The notes beneath the pieces are model-generated. The model was given only the letters and a program-made list of their open reading frames with translations, did no database searches and was not told the DNA's origin. From BJHL01 sp035299305 (lineage in GTDB: Bacteria; Planctomycetota; Phycisphaerae; Phycisphaerales; UBA1924): 16,064 nt of DNA. The position numbers and the translations under genes are program-made. Below, piece after piece: positions 1 through 6,509 of the stretch (its first letter is position 1; every line of letters begins with the position of its first letter). The stretch spans positions 1 to 16,064 of the forward strand of contig DATGWV010000239.1 in NCBI GenBank assembly GCA_035299305.1. Direction: 5' to 3'.

Positions 1-505
1 CCCGCATGTCGTAGCGGCACTTCAGACACGTGTGACCGCCGCGCATGTGCTTCGTTCGTGATGCCAGCAGGGACGCCGCGAACGTGGTGATCGCAAAGCA
101 CATCCACGCGAGCTCTATAAGCCCGCGAGGCATCGCCTTCCAGACGCCGTAGAGCGAGAGACCTGCGGTGACCTTTCTGTCCCAGATGCCGTAGTGCGCG
201 AAGAGGAACAACCCGTGCGCGATGATCGACAGCACTGCGCCTGCGCCGCACAACGCGAGCGTCCACCGCCTGCGCGTGTGCATCACGCGTGATCGCACGA
301 TGATGCACGCAGACCACGCAACGAGCGTCATCAGCGGGCTGTATACAAATAAGACGGCCATCGACCGCACATCATGCGACGTGATCGGTGCGCACGCGTC
401 CACCGTCAGCGCGTAGAAGACCGCAAGTGTCCATTGACCTATCAGCGTCGCCCAGATGAGAAACGTGAGCGTGCTGCTGCGAGATGCGTCATGCAGCGAT
501 ATCAC
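1..505 (-). CDS. Partial multi-pass membrane protein with C-terminal CxxC motif (hypothetical)
   Basis: Translating the minus strand gives an uninterrupted frame from about 541 that runs off the left edge, so the C-terminus is missing. About 168 residues are visible from a proposed GTG start at 505, with four hydrophobic helices at roughly residues 14-36, 50-72, 83-104 and 136-156. The frame then reads CLKCRYDMR just before the edge. A CxxC followed by YD and Arg is a short signature I associate with many planctomycete proteins, where it resembles half of a zinc ribbon. The start is uncertain. An in-frame TGA at about 542-544 limits it upstream, and no in-frame ATG occurs before about 361. 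The GTG is the first plausible start but has no clear ribosome binding site. Function unknown. It follows the FmdB-like gene after about 80 nt that contain an octamer array. Confidence 0.72.
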   Translation of the reverse strand, partial: MISLHDASRSSTLTFLIWATLIGQWTLAVFYALTVDACAPITSHDVRSMAVLFVYSPLMTLVAWSACIIVRSRVMHTRRRWTLALCGAGAVLSIIAHGLFLFAHYGIWDRKVTAGLSLYGVWKAMPRGLIELAWMCFAITTFAASLLASRTKHMRGGHTCLKCRYDMR

Positions 506-520
506 GCTCGCCCCCGTCTT

Positions 521-560
521 GCTCGCTCTGCGCAGCTTCGCTCACCCTCCGCCCCTCCGC
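521..560. repeat. Degenerate octamer array A
   Basis: The plus strand can be cut into five consecutive 8-nt units. The last two are identical (CCCTCCGC at 545-552 and 553-560) and are preceded by TTCGCTCA (537-544). The array lies 26 nt beyond the stop of the FmdB-like gene and just ahead of the start of the partial membrane protein. Taken alone it could be chance low complexity. Its 8-nt period and its place after a stop match the clearer arrays elsewhere in the window. Confidence 0.4.
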
Positions 561-586
561 GACATCCGCCGCATCACGCGGCCGAC

Positions 587-889
587 TCAGTCATCCGCCG
601 AGATGCTCTTGGGCCCTTCTTTGCCCGCGACGCGTTCCATGTAGCCTTTGCCCTTGCGCTCGTACTTGGTGAAGCCCATGCGCTCCAGGTTGGCGTTGCT
701 GAGCTGGCTCTTGCCCTTCATGTCGCTCCACTTGCCTGCGATATTGGGCGCGACGACCGCGCGCCGACACGGCTTGCCCGTGCCCGGCTGCGTGGTCAAC
801 GCGTCTTCCTTCATCGACTGCACGACTTCAAAGCTCTCGCCCGTGGGCTGGCCCTTTTTGTCGAGGATTTCGTAGACGTAGGTGGGCAT
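587..889 (-). CDS. FmdB-family small protein lacking zinc ligands
   Basis: A 100-residue protein beginning MPTYVYEILD, with FEVVQSMKEDAL at about residues 20-31 and GKPCRRAVV at 38-46. This is the frame of the FmdB/CxxC regulatory zinc-ribbon family (typically MPTYEYxCxxCG, then FExxQSM, then CxxCG and a basic tail). The family's four zinc cysteines are absent: residues 8-11 read LDKK, the second pair is replaced, and the only cysteine (C41) sits in the following PVRR-like position. The fold is probably kept without metal. The C-terminal half is lysine- and glycine-rich and has no recognised motif. The ATG at 889 is chosen because homology begins there; an upstream in-frame start would only translate the repeat array. 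Function is unknown. It is transcribed after the SRPBCC gene, with a 168-nt gap occupied by an inverted-repeat element. Confidence 0.75.
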   Translation of the reverse strand: MPTYVYEILDKKGQPTGESFEVVQSMKEDALTTQPGTGKPCRRAVVAPNIAGKWSDMKGKSQLSNANLERMGFTKYERKGKGYMERVAGKEGPKSISADD

Positions 890-906
890 AGGGAAGGGTA
901 GCGCAG

Positions 907-1047
907 AAGTGCCTGAGTGCGAAGTGCCCGAGTGCGTTGTGAGGGGGCCGGCGTGCGGGCGCGTGATGCGCGGAGCGATCAAAGCGGTGGTGGGGGCTTG
1001 GTTTGCCCCCTGAGCTGGACACGCAGGCACTTCGCACTCAGACACTC
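907..1047. repeat. Inverted-repeat element built from octamer arrays B and C
   Basis: Arms at 907-928 and 1026-1047 are reverse complements at 20 of 22 positions. The left arm is a run of 7-8 nt units (AGTGCCTG at 908, AGTGCGA at 916, AGTGCCCG at 923, AGTGCG at 931). Inside the roughly 97-nt loop is a perfect hairpin, GGGGGC (992-997) pairing with GCCCCC (1005-1010) around a 7-nt loop. The element begins 11 nt after the SRPBCC stop and ends 17 nt before the FmdB-like start, filling the whole gap. No transposase or target duplication is visible. It could act as a transcript-end structure or be a non-autonomous repeat; it has no T-tract for simple intrinsic termination. Confidence 0.7.
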
Positions 1048-1057
1048 CGGCACATCT

Positions 1058-1564
1058 TCACTTCAATCTGCTCTTCATCGCCTCCGCCATGCGCTTCAGG
1101 TAATAGTCATACCCGAAGAACAGCTTCATCACCGCCCGCGGAATCGCGCTCTTGATCGTGCCCTCTTCCGTCACCGTCAGCATCGTCTGGCCGTTGCCCG
1201 CGTCCGTCAGCACGTGATCCCAGCTTCCTGTGAACGGCCCGTTGTCATCGGCGATGGTGCGCTTGACGCGCGACGGCGCCTCGCTGATGGTCTCGACCAG
1301 CACAAACGAGTTTCGCCCCATGAACTGCCGAAAGACGCGCTTGCCGTCCTGTGCTGGCAGCATTTCCACTTTGGTGATGTCCTTGAGCCACGTGGGAAAT
1401 CCGTCGGTGTCGTTGATGAGGTTCCACACCTGCTCGCGCGACGCGTTGACCGTGACGCTCACGCTCGCGGTGTGCGTCGCCGGCAGGCTGCTGCCATACA
1501 CGCCCATGACGCCCGCTAGTGTGACGATGAGACCGACGATGGTGAGGATGATGTATGCGATCAT
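1058..1564 (-). CDS. Membrane-anchored SRPBCC-family protein
   Basis: A 168-residue protein. Residues 2-24 (MIAYIILTIVGLIVTL...) form one hydrophobic segment that should act as an N-terminal membrane anchor. Residues 33-168 resemble the SRPBCC (START/polyketide-cyclase-like) fold: ASVSVTVNASREQVWNLIND at 33-52, FPTWLKDITKVE at 56-67, a GSWDHVLTDAGNGQTMLTV strand pair at 113-131, and a long C-terminal helix ending LKRMAEAMKSRLK. This fold builds a hydrophobic pocket for a lipid or other small ligand; the ligand cannot be read from the sequence. The ATG at 1564 has AAGGA about 10 nt upstream; a longer frame upstream would only translate the octamer hairpin. It lies between two inverted-repeat elements and is followed by the FmdB-like gene. 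Confidence 0.82.
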   Translation of the reverse strand: MIAYIILTIVGLIVTLAGVMGVYGSSLPATHTASVSVTVNASREQVWNLINDTDGFPTWLKDITKVEMLPAQDGKRVFRQFMGRNSFVLVETISEAPSRVKRTIADDNGPFTGSWDHVLTDAGNGQTMLTVTEEGTIKSAIPRAVMKLFFGYDYYLKRMAEAMKSRLK

Positions 1565-1606
1565 GGTGGGGTTTCCTTGGTGGGATGTGTGCTTTGGAGG
1601 GAACGC

Positions 1607-1711
1607 AGTACCGAAGTGCCGAAGAGACGTAGTACCGAAGGAAAGGCACAGAACCAGGCACGTACCCACTGTCTTTCCTGCGGTACTACGTCTCTTCGGT
1701 ACTCTGGTACT
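1607..1711. repeat. Long octamer-based hairpin (array D)
   Basis: The left arm (1607-1645) and right arm (1673-1711) are reverse complements at 35 of 39 positions, with a 27-nt loop. Both arms are octamer arrays. The left arm has AGTACCGA at 1607, AGTGCCGA at 1615, AGAGACGT at 1623 and AGTACCGA again at 1631; the right arm repeats the same order on the opposite strand. The arm closest to the upstream gene starts 30 nt after the lipoprotein stop, and the whole unit lies ahead of the SRPBCC start. It would form a very stable stem in the transcript, or a cruciform in DNA. Confidence 0.8.
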
Positions 1712-1740
1712 CGCTTCCCTTCAGTGCTCCGCCCCCAACA

Positions 1741-2340
1741 TCACTTCCGCTTCCACTTGATCACCGGCCCGCTCTCGGCTTTGCCGGCCTTGTAATGCGT
1801 CCACGTCTGCGTGTAGTGGTTGTCATCCACAAACGTCAGCACCACATCACCCATGTAGCTCTGGTCCGCGCTGGTCAGGTTGCTGACTTCGTCAAACTGA
1901 AAGTGAATCTGGTTCGACGCGTGCTGGTGTCCGTCGTTGAGCTTCGCTTCCATCCGTGGCTGGTTGCCCTGCGAGCAGTAGTGGACCATCACCAGTTCAT
2001 CGCCATCCATGTGATACACGTTGGTCATCTCGTGCGCCGTGCCCACGAACATGATGTCGCGCACGATGCTGCCGCTGCTGGAGACCTTGATCACGCTCGT
2101 GCCGGGCTGGCCATACTGCGCAATCTCCTCCGCTGTCATGTCGACGATCCATTCCCCTTCCAGCTTTGCGACGCGATCAAACAAAGCCGCTTTCGTCGCC
2201 GCGTCCGCCGCCCGCGTCACTTCCGGCTGGCCTTCGCGCTCGCACACGTCACCGGTGCATTCCGTCCCGCCGCGCGATGCGCACCCCGCGAGCGACGCCA
2301 GACCAACCGCCACCAAACCAACGACGATGTGCTTGTTCAT
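1741..2340 (-). CDS. Small lipoprotein, probable beta-barrel domain, function unknown
   Basis: A 199-residue precursor with a lipoprotein signal: MNKH, a hydrophobic core, then the lipobox LAGC with cysteine 20 as the lipid-attached residue. A short cysteine-containing linker (ECTGDVCERE) follows. The mature domain (about residues 45-199) starts with a KLEGEWIVD-type strand and contains GSIVRDIMFVGTAHEMTNVY, HMDGDELVMVHYCSQGNQPR and a closing TQTWTHYKAGK, the alternating pattern of a lipocalin-like or DUF1579-like barrel. I recall similar uncharacterised proteins from Planctomycetota and Acidobacteria, but the family assignment is from memory. The ATG at 2340 is chosen because it begins the signal peptide; no strong ribosome binding site is visible. 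The octamer hairpin follows its stop. Confidence 0.78.
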   Translation of the reverse strand: MNKHIVVGLVAVGLASLAGCASRGGTECTGDVCEREGQPEVTRAADAATKAALFDRVAKLEGEWIVDMTAEEIAQYGQPGTSVIKVSSSGSIVRDIMFVGTAHEMTNVYHMDGDELVMVHYCSQGNQPRMEAKLNDGHQHASNQIHFQFDEVSNLTSADQSYMGDVVLTFVDDNHYTQTWTHYKAGKAESGPVIKWKRK

Positions 2341-2440
2341 GCCGGGGAATGTACCGGATTTGCCTCGCAAATGCAAGCCCGCCCATTCGATTCGCTCCGC
2401 CGCGAACTTGCGCAGAAGTTCACCGCTTGCTACGCCACCC

Positions 2441-2472
2441 CTTCGTGCCTCCGTGCACCCGTGCTTTCGTGC
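2441..2472. repeat. Octamer array E (core CGTGC)
   Basis: Four consecutive 8-nt units share the form NNNCGTGC on the plus strand: CTTCGTGC (2441), CTCCGTGC (2449), ACCCGTGC (2457) and TTTCGTGC (2465), all in perfect 8-nt register. The array starts 10 nt after the stop of the PAS-LuxR gene and lies about 100 nt before the lipoprotein start. On the minus strand the unit reads as GCACGAAG-type repeats. Confidence 0.75.
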
Positions 2473-2481
2473 CTCTTCCCG

Positions 2482-3213
2482 TCACGTCTTCGCCCCATCC
2501 TCTTCCACGCGCGTCCGCTCCACATCCCGCACCGTCAGCCCTGCCCGCCGAGCGATCAGCGCCAGCTTCACGCGATCATCCACGCCCAACTTCGCCCCAA
2601 TCGCCTTGCGATGCGACACAATCGTGTGTTCGCTGCGATACAGCAGCTTCGCGATCTCCTTCACGCTCAGCCCCTGCCCCAGCAGCGCGAGCACTTCCAA
2701 CTCTCGCGCGCTCAGCGCATCGAGCGGCCCCAGATTCGCAACCTCCGCGTCAATCCACTCATAATCCCCCTTCGCCAGTTCTTCCGCCTGCTCGTCGCTC
2801 TCCGCCCGCCGCGTGATCGTGAGAAACAGGTCTGGCCCATCGCCCTCGCGCTGAATCGGATAGATGTACGTGAAGTGCTGCTGTCCGCGCCAGATGTTGC
2901 GCAGCAGCACCGGCTTGCCGGAAACCCGAATGCGCTGCAAAAGAGCCAGCCGCTCCTTCGTCCAGTCCTCGGGCATGTGGTCTTCCCACTTGCGGCCCGT
3001 GTACTCCGCGGGTTTGGCGTCCGGCCCGTGAAAAATCTTCACCGCCTGCTCATTCACATACAACAACTCGCCTTCCGCCGTCAGCAGTCCCACGCCCGTG
3101 CCCGGTTCCGTGGTCAAAACACTCCATACTGCTTCCAGCATGGGCTCGCACGCCCCCAATTCGCTGAGCGGATTCTCCGACTCGCCTGATTTTCTGTTTT
3201 CTGCGTCTCCCAT
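2482..3213 (-). CDS. PAS-LuxR transcriptional regulator
   Basis: A 243-residue predicted cytoplasmic DNA-binding protein. Residues about 25-135 look like a PAS sensor domain (GVGLLTAEGELLYVNEQAVK at 40-59, then a WRGQQHFTYIYPI strand region at 108-120). Residues 165-228 are a LuxR/GerE helix-turn-helix: LSARELEVLALLGQG, LSVKEIAKLLYRSEHTIVSH with the recognition helix, then KLGVDDRVKLALIA. There is no receiver domain, so control is likely through a ligand or protein contact at the PAS domain rather than by a partner kinase. The start at 3213 gives 46 nt to the divergent ribBA start; a longer frame would run back into ribBA. The tight divergent layout makes ribBA and its own promoter possible targets, which is inference. 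An octamer array lies just after its stop. Confidence 0.85.
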   Translation of the reverse strand: MGDAENRKSGESENPLSELGACEPMLEAVWSVLTTEPGTGVGLLTAEGELLYVNEQAVKIFHGPDAKPAEYTGRKWEDHMPEDWTKERLALLQRIRVSGKPVLLRNIWRGQQHFTYIYPIQREGDGPDLFLTITRRAESDEQAEELAKGDYEWIDAEVANLGPLDALSARELEVLALLGQGLSVKEIAKLLYRSEHTIVSHRKAIGAKLGVDDRVKLALIARRAGLTVRDVERTRVEEDGAKT

Positions 3214-3259
3214 GCCGCAGGGTAGCGACCGCGCACGCCAGCCTCGCAACAATCCGCCG

Positions 3260-4468
3260 ATGCCATTCAGCCCCATTGACGACGTTCTCGCTGATCTCCG
3301 TGCCGGAAAAATGATCGTCCTAACCGACGACGAGAACCGCGAGAACGAGGGCGACCTCGTCATGCCCGCCCAGTTCGTCACGCCCGAAGCCGTCACCTTC
3401 ATGCTGGGCAAGGCCATGGGCTACATGTGCCTCTCGCTGACTGAAGAAGACTGCGATCGACTCAACTTGCACCCTCAGGGCAGCGTCAACACCAGCGTGC
3501 GCGGCACCGCCTTCACTGTGAGCATCGATCTGCACCCGCGCTTCGGCGGCACCACCGGCGTCTCCGCCAAAGAGCGCGCCAAGTGCATTCAAATGGCCAT
3601 CGACAAAAACTACGGCGAAGCCGACTTCGTCCGCCCGGGTCACATCAATCCGCTGCGCAGCCGCGAAGGCGGCGTGCTGGTGCGCACCGGCCAGACCGAA
3701 GGCTCCATCGACCTCTGCCGACTCGCCGGGCTCTATCCCGCCGCCGCGATCATCGAGATCATGAAGCCCGACGGCGAAATGGCCCGCGTGCCCGACCTCG
3801 AGAAGTTCTGCGCCGAGCACAACATCAAGATGTGCAGCGTCGCCCAGATCATCGAGTATCGCCTGCAGCGCCAGAGCCTTGTCAAACGCATCGGCCCCGA
3901 CGAAGGCACGCCCATCAACACCAAGTTCGGCCCCTTTAGTGTCCTCCTCTACGAAAGCGTCGTCGATCCCCTGCCGCACCTTGTACTCGTGCCTTCCCGC
4001 TCCGTCACTTCTTCACTCCGTCACTCCGTCACTCCCACACTGGTCCGCATGCATCGCCGCAATCTGCTCGGCGACGTCTTCGGCGATCTCGCCAGCAGCC
4101 CCGAAGGCCCCAGTAGCGACACGCTCCACGCCGCCATGCGCCAGATTCAAGAAGCCGGTAGTGGGGCACTCGTCTATCTCCGCACCACCGGTCATCGCAG
4201 CGACGACAAAGCCATCACCGCCGTCACCGACCTCGAGGGCACGCTGCAAACACTTCGCGCCAAATCACTCGACATCAACACGCCCGATCTCTCGGGCATG
4301 GCCGACGCCGCCAACAGCCGCATGCCTCTGCGAGACTTCGGCGTGGGCTGCCAGATCCTCCGCGACTTGGGCCTCACCAAACTCCGCCTGCTCACCAACA
4401 GCTCACGCCCCCTCCCCGGCATCGAAGCCTTCGGCCTCGAAATCGTCGATCGCGTGCCCTGCAAGTAA
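3260..4468 (+). CDS. ribB: RibBA-type protein: DHBP synthase with a decayed GTP cyclohydrolase II domain
   Basis: A 402-residue fusion. Residues 1-205 are 3,4-dihydroxy-2-butanone-4-phosphate synthase, which makes the four-carbon precursor of riboflavin from ribulose 5-phosphate. Motifs seen are DDENRENEGDLVM (23-35), RGTAFTVSID (81-90), TTGVSAKERA (98-107) and RPGHINPLRSREGG (125-138). The usual GHTEA is GQTEG (144-148), so the expected metal-binding His is Gln145. Residues 218-402 follow the GTP cyclohydrolase II frame (KFGPFSVLLYES, LVRMHRRNLLGDVFG, RDFGVGCQILRDLGLTKLRLLTN) but lack the zinc cysteines and the RGIGL motif, so this half is probably inactive. Residues about 243-260 are encoded by an octamer repeat array. 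The ATG at 3260 starts the family homology. It is the only plus-strand gene seen and ends against a terminator hairpin. Confidence 0.9.
   Translation: MPFSPIDDVLADLRAGKMIVLTDDENRENEGDLVMPAQFVTPEAVTFMLGKAMGYMCLSLTEEDCDRLNLHPQGSVNTSVRGTAFTVSIDLHPRFGGTTGVSAKERAKCIQMAIDKNYGEADFVRPGHINPLRSREGGVLVRTGQTEGSIDLCRLAGLYPAAAIIEIMKPDGEMARVPDLEKFCAEHNIKMCSVAQIIEYRLQRQSLVKRIGPDEGTPINTKFGPFSVLLYESVVDPLPHLVLVPSRSVTSSLRHSVTPTLVRMHRRNLLGDVFGDLASSPEGPSSDTLHAAMRQIQEAGSGALVYLRTTGHRSDDKAITAVTDLEGTLQTLRAKSLDINTPDLSGMADAANSRMPLRDFGVGCQILRDLGLTKLRLLTNSSRPLPGIEAFGLEIVDRVPCK
4005..4036. repeat. Octamer array F inside ribBA
   Basis: Four tandem plus-strand octamers: TCACTTCT (4005), TCACTCCG (4013), TCACTCCG (4021) and TCACTCCC (4029). 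Less regular repeat-like sequence extends back to about 3982. They encode about residues 249-259 (SVTSSLRHSVT) between the LVLV strand and LVRMHRR of the degenerate GTP cyclohydrolase II half, where the family normally has a short KGD-type loop. The reading frame stays open. This is the only array of the family found inside a gene. Confidence 0.85.
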
Positions 4469-4499
4469 GCGAGCGGTTGTGCGCTTCACACGCCAAATG

Positions 4500-4530
4500 A
4501 AAAAAAGAGGCCCGCACCGCGAGCCTCTTT
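4500..4530 (-). terminator. Intrinsic terminator between convergent ribBA and lipoprotein genes
   Basis: AAAGAGGC (4504-4511) pairs perfectly with GCCTCTTT (4523-4530) around an 11-nt loop. Read on the minus strand, the stem is followed by seven T residues (plus-strand A 4500-4506), a classic rho-independent terminator 20 nt after the lipoprotein stop. In the plus direction it follows the ribBA stop by about 35 nt but has only TTT after the stem, so it may work less well there. Confidence 0.9.
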
Positions 4531-4549
4531 CACACAATTTCGTATCAAC

Positions 4550-6469
4550 TCAACCGCCCGGCATTCCCGCCATCATTGCCTTCATGAAGGCTTCCGCCGC
4601 CGCCTTCGAATCCGCAAACTCGCCGGCTTCGACCTTCGCGACCAGCTCTTCCGCGCCCGTGCCCAGCTTCTCCATCATGGGCAAAGCCATCGCGGCCATC
4701 GCTTCCATCTGGCCCAGGCCCATCTTCCACTGCCCATCCACCTGCTTCACTTCCAGCGGCATGGGCGAGCCGGGCAGGCTCACCAGCACCGTGTCGCCAC
4801 GCATCGCATACGTGATCGACGCCGGATCAATCGCGCTCATGTCGTTGGCCTTCAGCATCGGGCCCATCATCGCGCCCTGCGGCGTCTTGCCGATCGCCGC
4901 GTACAGGTCTTCATCGAACTTCGCCTTGAAGGCTTCGTCCAGCTTGTTCATCGCCTCGCTGACTTTCGCCTGCGCCGCGATCATCTTCTTGCCGTCTTCG
5001 CTCTCCGCGTGCATCAGCCCCGCCGAGCCCGCGAAGTCCTTGTCCTTGGCCATCTGCACCATCTTCGCCATGAACGCCTTCGCGTCCACCGGCACGCCAT
5101 CCGCATCCAGCTTCGGCGGCGGAGCCTTGCCCGACAGATCGAGCGCCTCGCCCTTCACCACCTTGTCCAGCTTGCCGATCAGTTCGCTCAGTTGCTGCAT
5201 CCGCTCGCGCGTCGCGCCTTGCACGCCGCCCAAGCTGCTTTGCGCATCCGTCAGAGCCTTGCTGGCTTCTTCCACGCTCGTCTTGCGAAGTTCCGACAAC
5301 GCGTTGATCCGCGCGTCATAGTCCGCCTTCTTGGGCAGCGCGGGGCTGGTGTTGCTCAGCACCTGCAGCGTGCCGATCATGCCATCCAGCAGCTGCGCAC
5401 GCCCGTAGTGCAGGCCCGCCAGTGAAATCTGCGCCGAACCCGCCGTCACGCGACCCGCGCTCACGGCATCCTTGCTGGGCTTGTCCGCCTGCGCCTTGCG
5501 TGCGCCATTCACCGTCTTGCCGAAGCTGCTCGTCGCCTTCGTGAACGCCGGCAGATACGCCTCATCGTGCGCCTTCATCAGGTCGTTCACCAGCGTGTCA
5601 ATCTCGCCCGCGATGCGACCCGCATCGGCCTGCGCCTGCGTGTCCGCCGACTGATTCTCGCTCTTGCGCGTGTTCAGTTCCGCGATGGCCGTATCCAAGG
5701 CTGCGATCTGTGCCTGGAACTGGTTCACCATCAGCGTCGCTTCCGCCGCCTGAGGCTTCACCGCATCGATCTGTGCGATCAGCCGCTCGCCTGCCAGCCG
5801 CTTCTCATCGCCCTGCTTGCGCAGCGCCGCCGCCTGCTCCACCAGCGGCACACCTTCGCGAGCGCTCACGCCGCTCACGCGCTGCATGAGTTCCGACGCT
5901 TGCTGGAAGTATGTCTTGCTCGCGTCAATCTCCGCTTTGCTGCGAGCTTCGAGGTCAGTCAGCTCACGCTGCATCTGATCGCGCTTGGTGGTCCACTCGG
6001 CCAAGTCCTTCTGGCGATCCGCCTTCTGCGCCACAAAAGACGCGAGGTCCTTGCTCGGGTTGAAGCTCGCCGCCGCCGTGCTCACCGCACTGAAGTTGGC
6101 CCACTGGCTGCTGCGTTCGGTCAGCAGGGCGAGGTTGGCACGAATCAGCCCTTCGGCTTCAGGAATCTTGCCCGCGTCGGCTTCGGCTTCCGCCAGGTCC
6201 GCCTGCGCCTGTAGCAGCACCGCGCTCATCGCTTCGCCGCCTTCGCCCTGCGACACCTGACCCAGCCCGCCCATGGCTTTCTTGGTCTCGTTCGCCAGAC
6301 TCTGGGCCGATTCCGCATTGATGCCCGCGGCATTCACCTTGTTCGCCGCATCCTTGATCGCCCGGGCGTTGGGCGACTCGTCAACGCAGCCACCCAGCGA
6401 CAGGATGGAGCCGACGCACAGCAAAAGAGCAACGGGGCGGGCAAACACGGGGCGAACAGGCTTGATCAT
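4550..6469 (-). CDS. Large coiled-coil lipoprotein with C-terminal NTF2-like candidate domain
   Basis: A 639-residue protein of unknown function. The N-terminus is a lipoprotein signal (ALLLCVGSILSLGGC), with cysteine 28 as lipid anchor. Residues about 35-450 are alanine-, glutamine-, lysine- and glutamate-rich with heptad-like spacing, including segments at 130-200 and 230-290 that should form long coiled coils. After a proline linker (APPPKLDADG, about 450) comes a compact region with KDKDFAGSAGLMHAES, a YAMRGDTVLVSLPGSPMPLEV strand pair and VDGQWKMGLG, which resembles small NTF2/DUF4878-type domains. That match is tentative. The tail is methionine- and alanine-rich. The ATG at 6469 has AAGGA about 10 nt upstream. 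A strong terminator follows. It is probably an envelope or periplasm-spanning structural protein, by inference only. Confidence 0.8.
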   Translation of the reverse strand: MIKPVRPVFARPVALLLCVGSILSLGGCVDESPNARAIKDAANKVNAAGINAESAQSLANETKKAMGGLGQVSQGEGGEAMSAVLLQAQADLAEAEADAGKIPEAEGLIRANLALLTERSSQWANFSAVSTAAASFNPSKDLASFVAQKADRQKDLAEWTTKRDQMQRELTDLEARSKAEIDASKTYFQQASELMQRVSGVSAREGVPLVEQAAALRKQGDEKRLAGERLIAQIDAVKPQAAEATLMVNQFQAQIAALDTAIAELNTRKSENQSADTQAQADAGRIAGEIDTLVNDLMKAHDEAYLPAFTKATSSFGKTVNGARKAQADKPSKDAVSAGRVTAGSAQISLAGLHYGRAQLLDGMIGTLQVLSNTSPALPKKADYDARINALSELRKTSVEEASKALTDAQSSLGGVQGATRERMQQLSELIGKLDKVVKGEALDLSGKAPPPKLDADGVPVDAKAFMAKMVQMAKDKDFAGSAGLMHAESEDGKKMIAAQAKVSEAMNKLDEAFKAKFDEDLYAAIGKTPQGAMMGPMLKANDMSAIDPASITYAMRGDTVLVSLPGSPMPLEVKQVDGQWKMGLGQMEAMAAMALPMMEKLGTGAEELVAKVEAGEFADSKAAAEAFMKAMMAGMPGG

Positions 6470-6493
6470 GGCAATCCTTCTTTACGCACAGGA

Positions 6494-6509
6494 GCGACCT
6501 GCGGGTCGC
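6494..6509. promoter_or_regulatory. Small hairpin in the lipoprotein leader
   Basis: GCGACC (6494-6499) pairs with GGTCGC (6504-6509) around a 4-nt loop, 25-40 nt upstream of the lipoprotein start. It lies just 5' of the AAGGA ribosome binding site and so could affect translation. A similar GACC/GGTC hairpin lies in the leader of the neighbouring gene (8001-8017). Confidence 0.4.

Noticed and set aside
1795..3189. Plus-strand open frame of 464 codons across the lipoprotein and LuxR genes
   Set aside because: Antisense to two genes with clear signal peptide and HTH motifs; it also crosses their intergenic octamer array, which a real gene would not be expected to do.
907..4036. CRISPR array as an explanation for the tandem repeats
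   Set aside because: Units are only 7-8 nt with no unique spacers, and no cas gene is present.
3879..5321. Plus-strand 480-codon frame overlapping the end of ribBA and the lipoprotein gene
   Set aside because: Ser/Ala/Pro-rich shadow that reads straight through the intrinsic terminator between the convergent genes; no motif seen.
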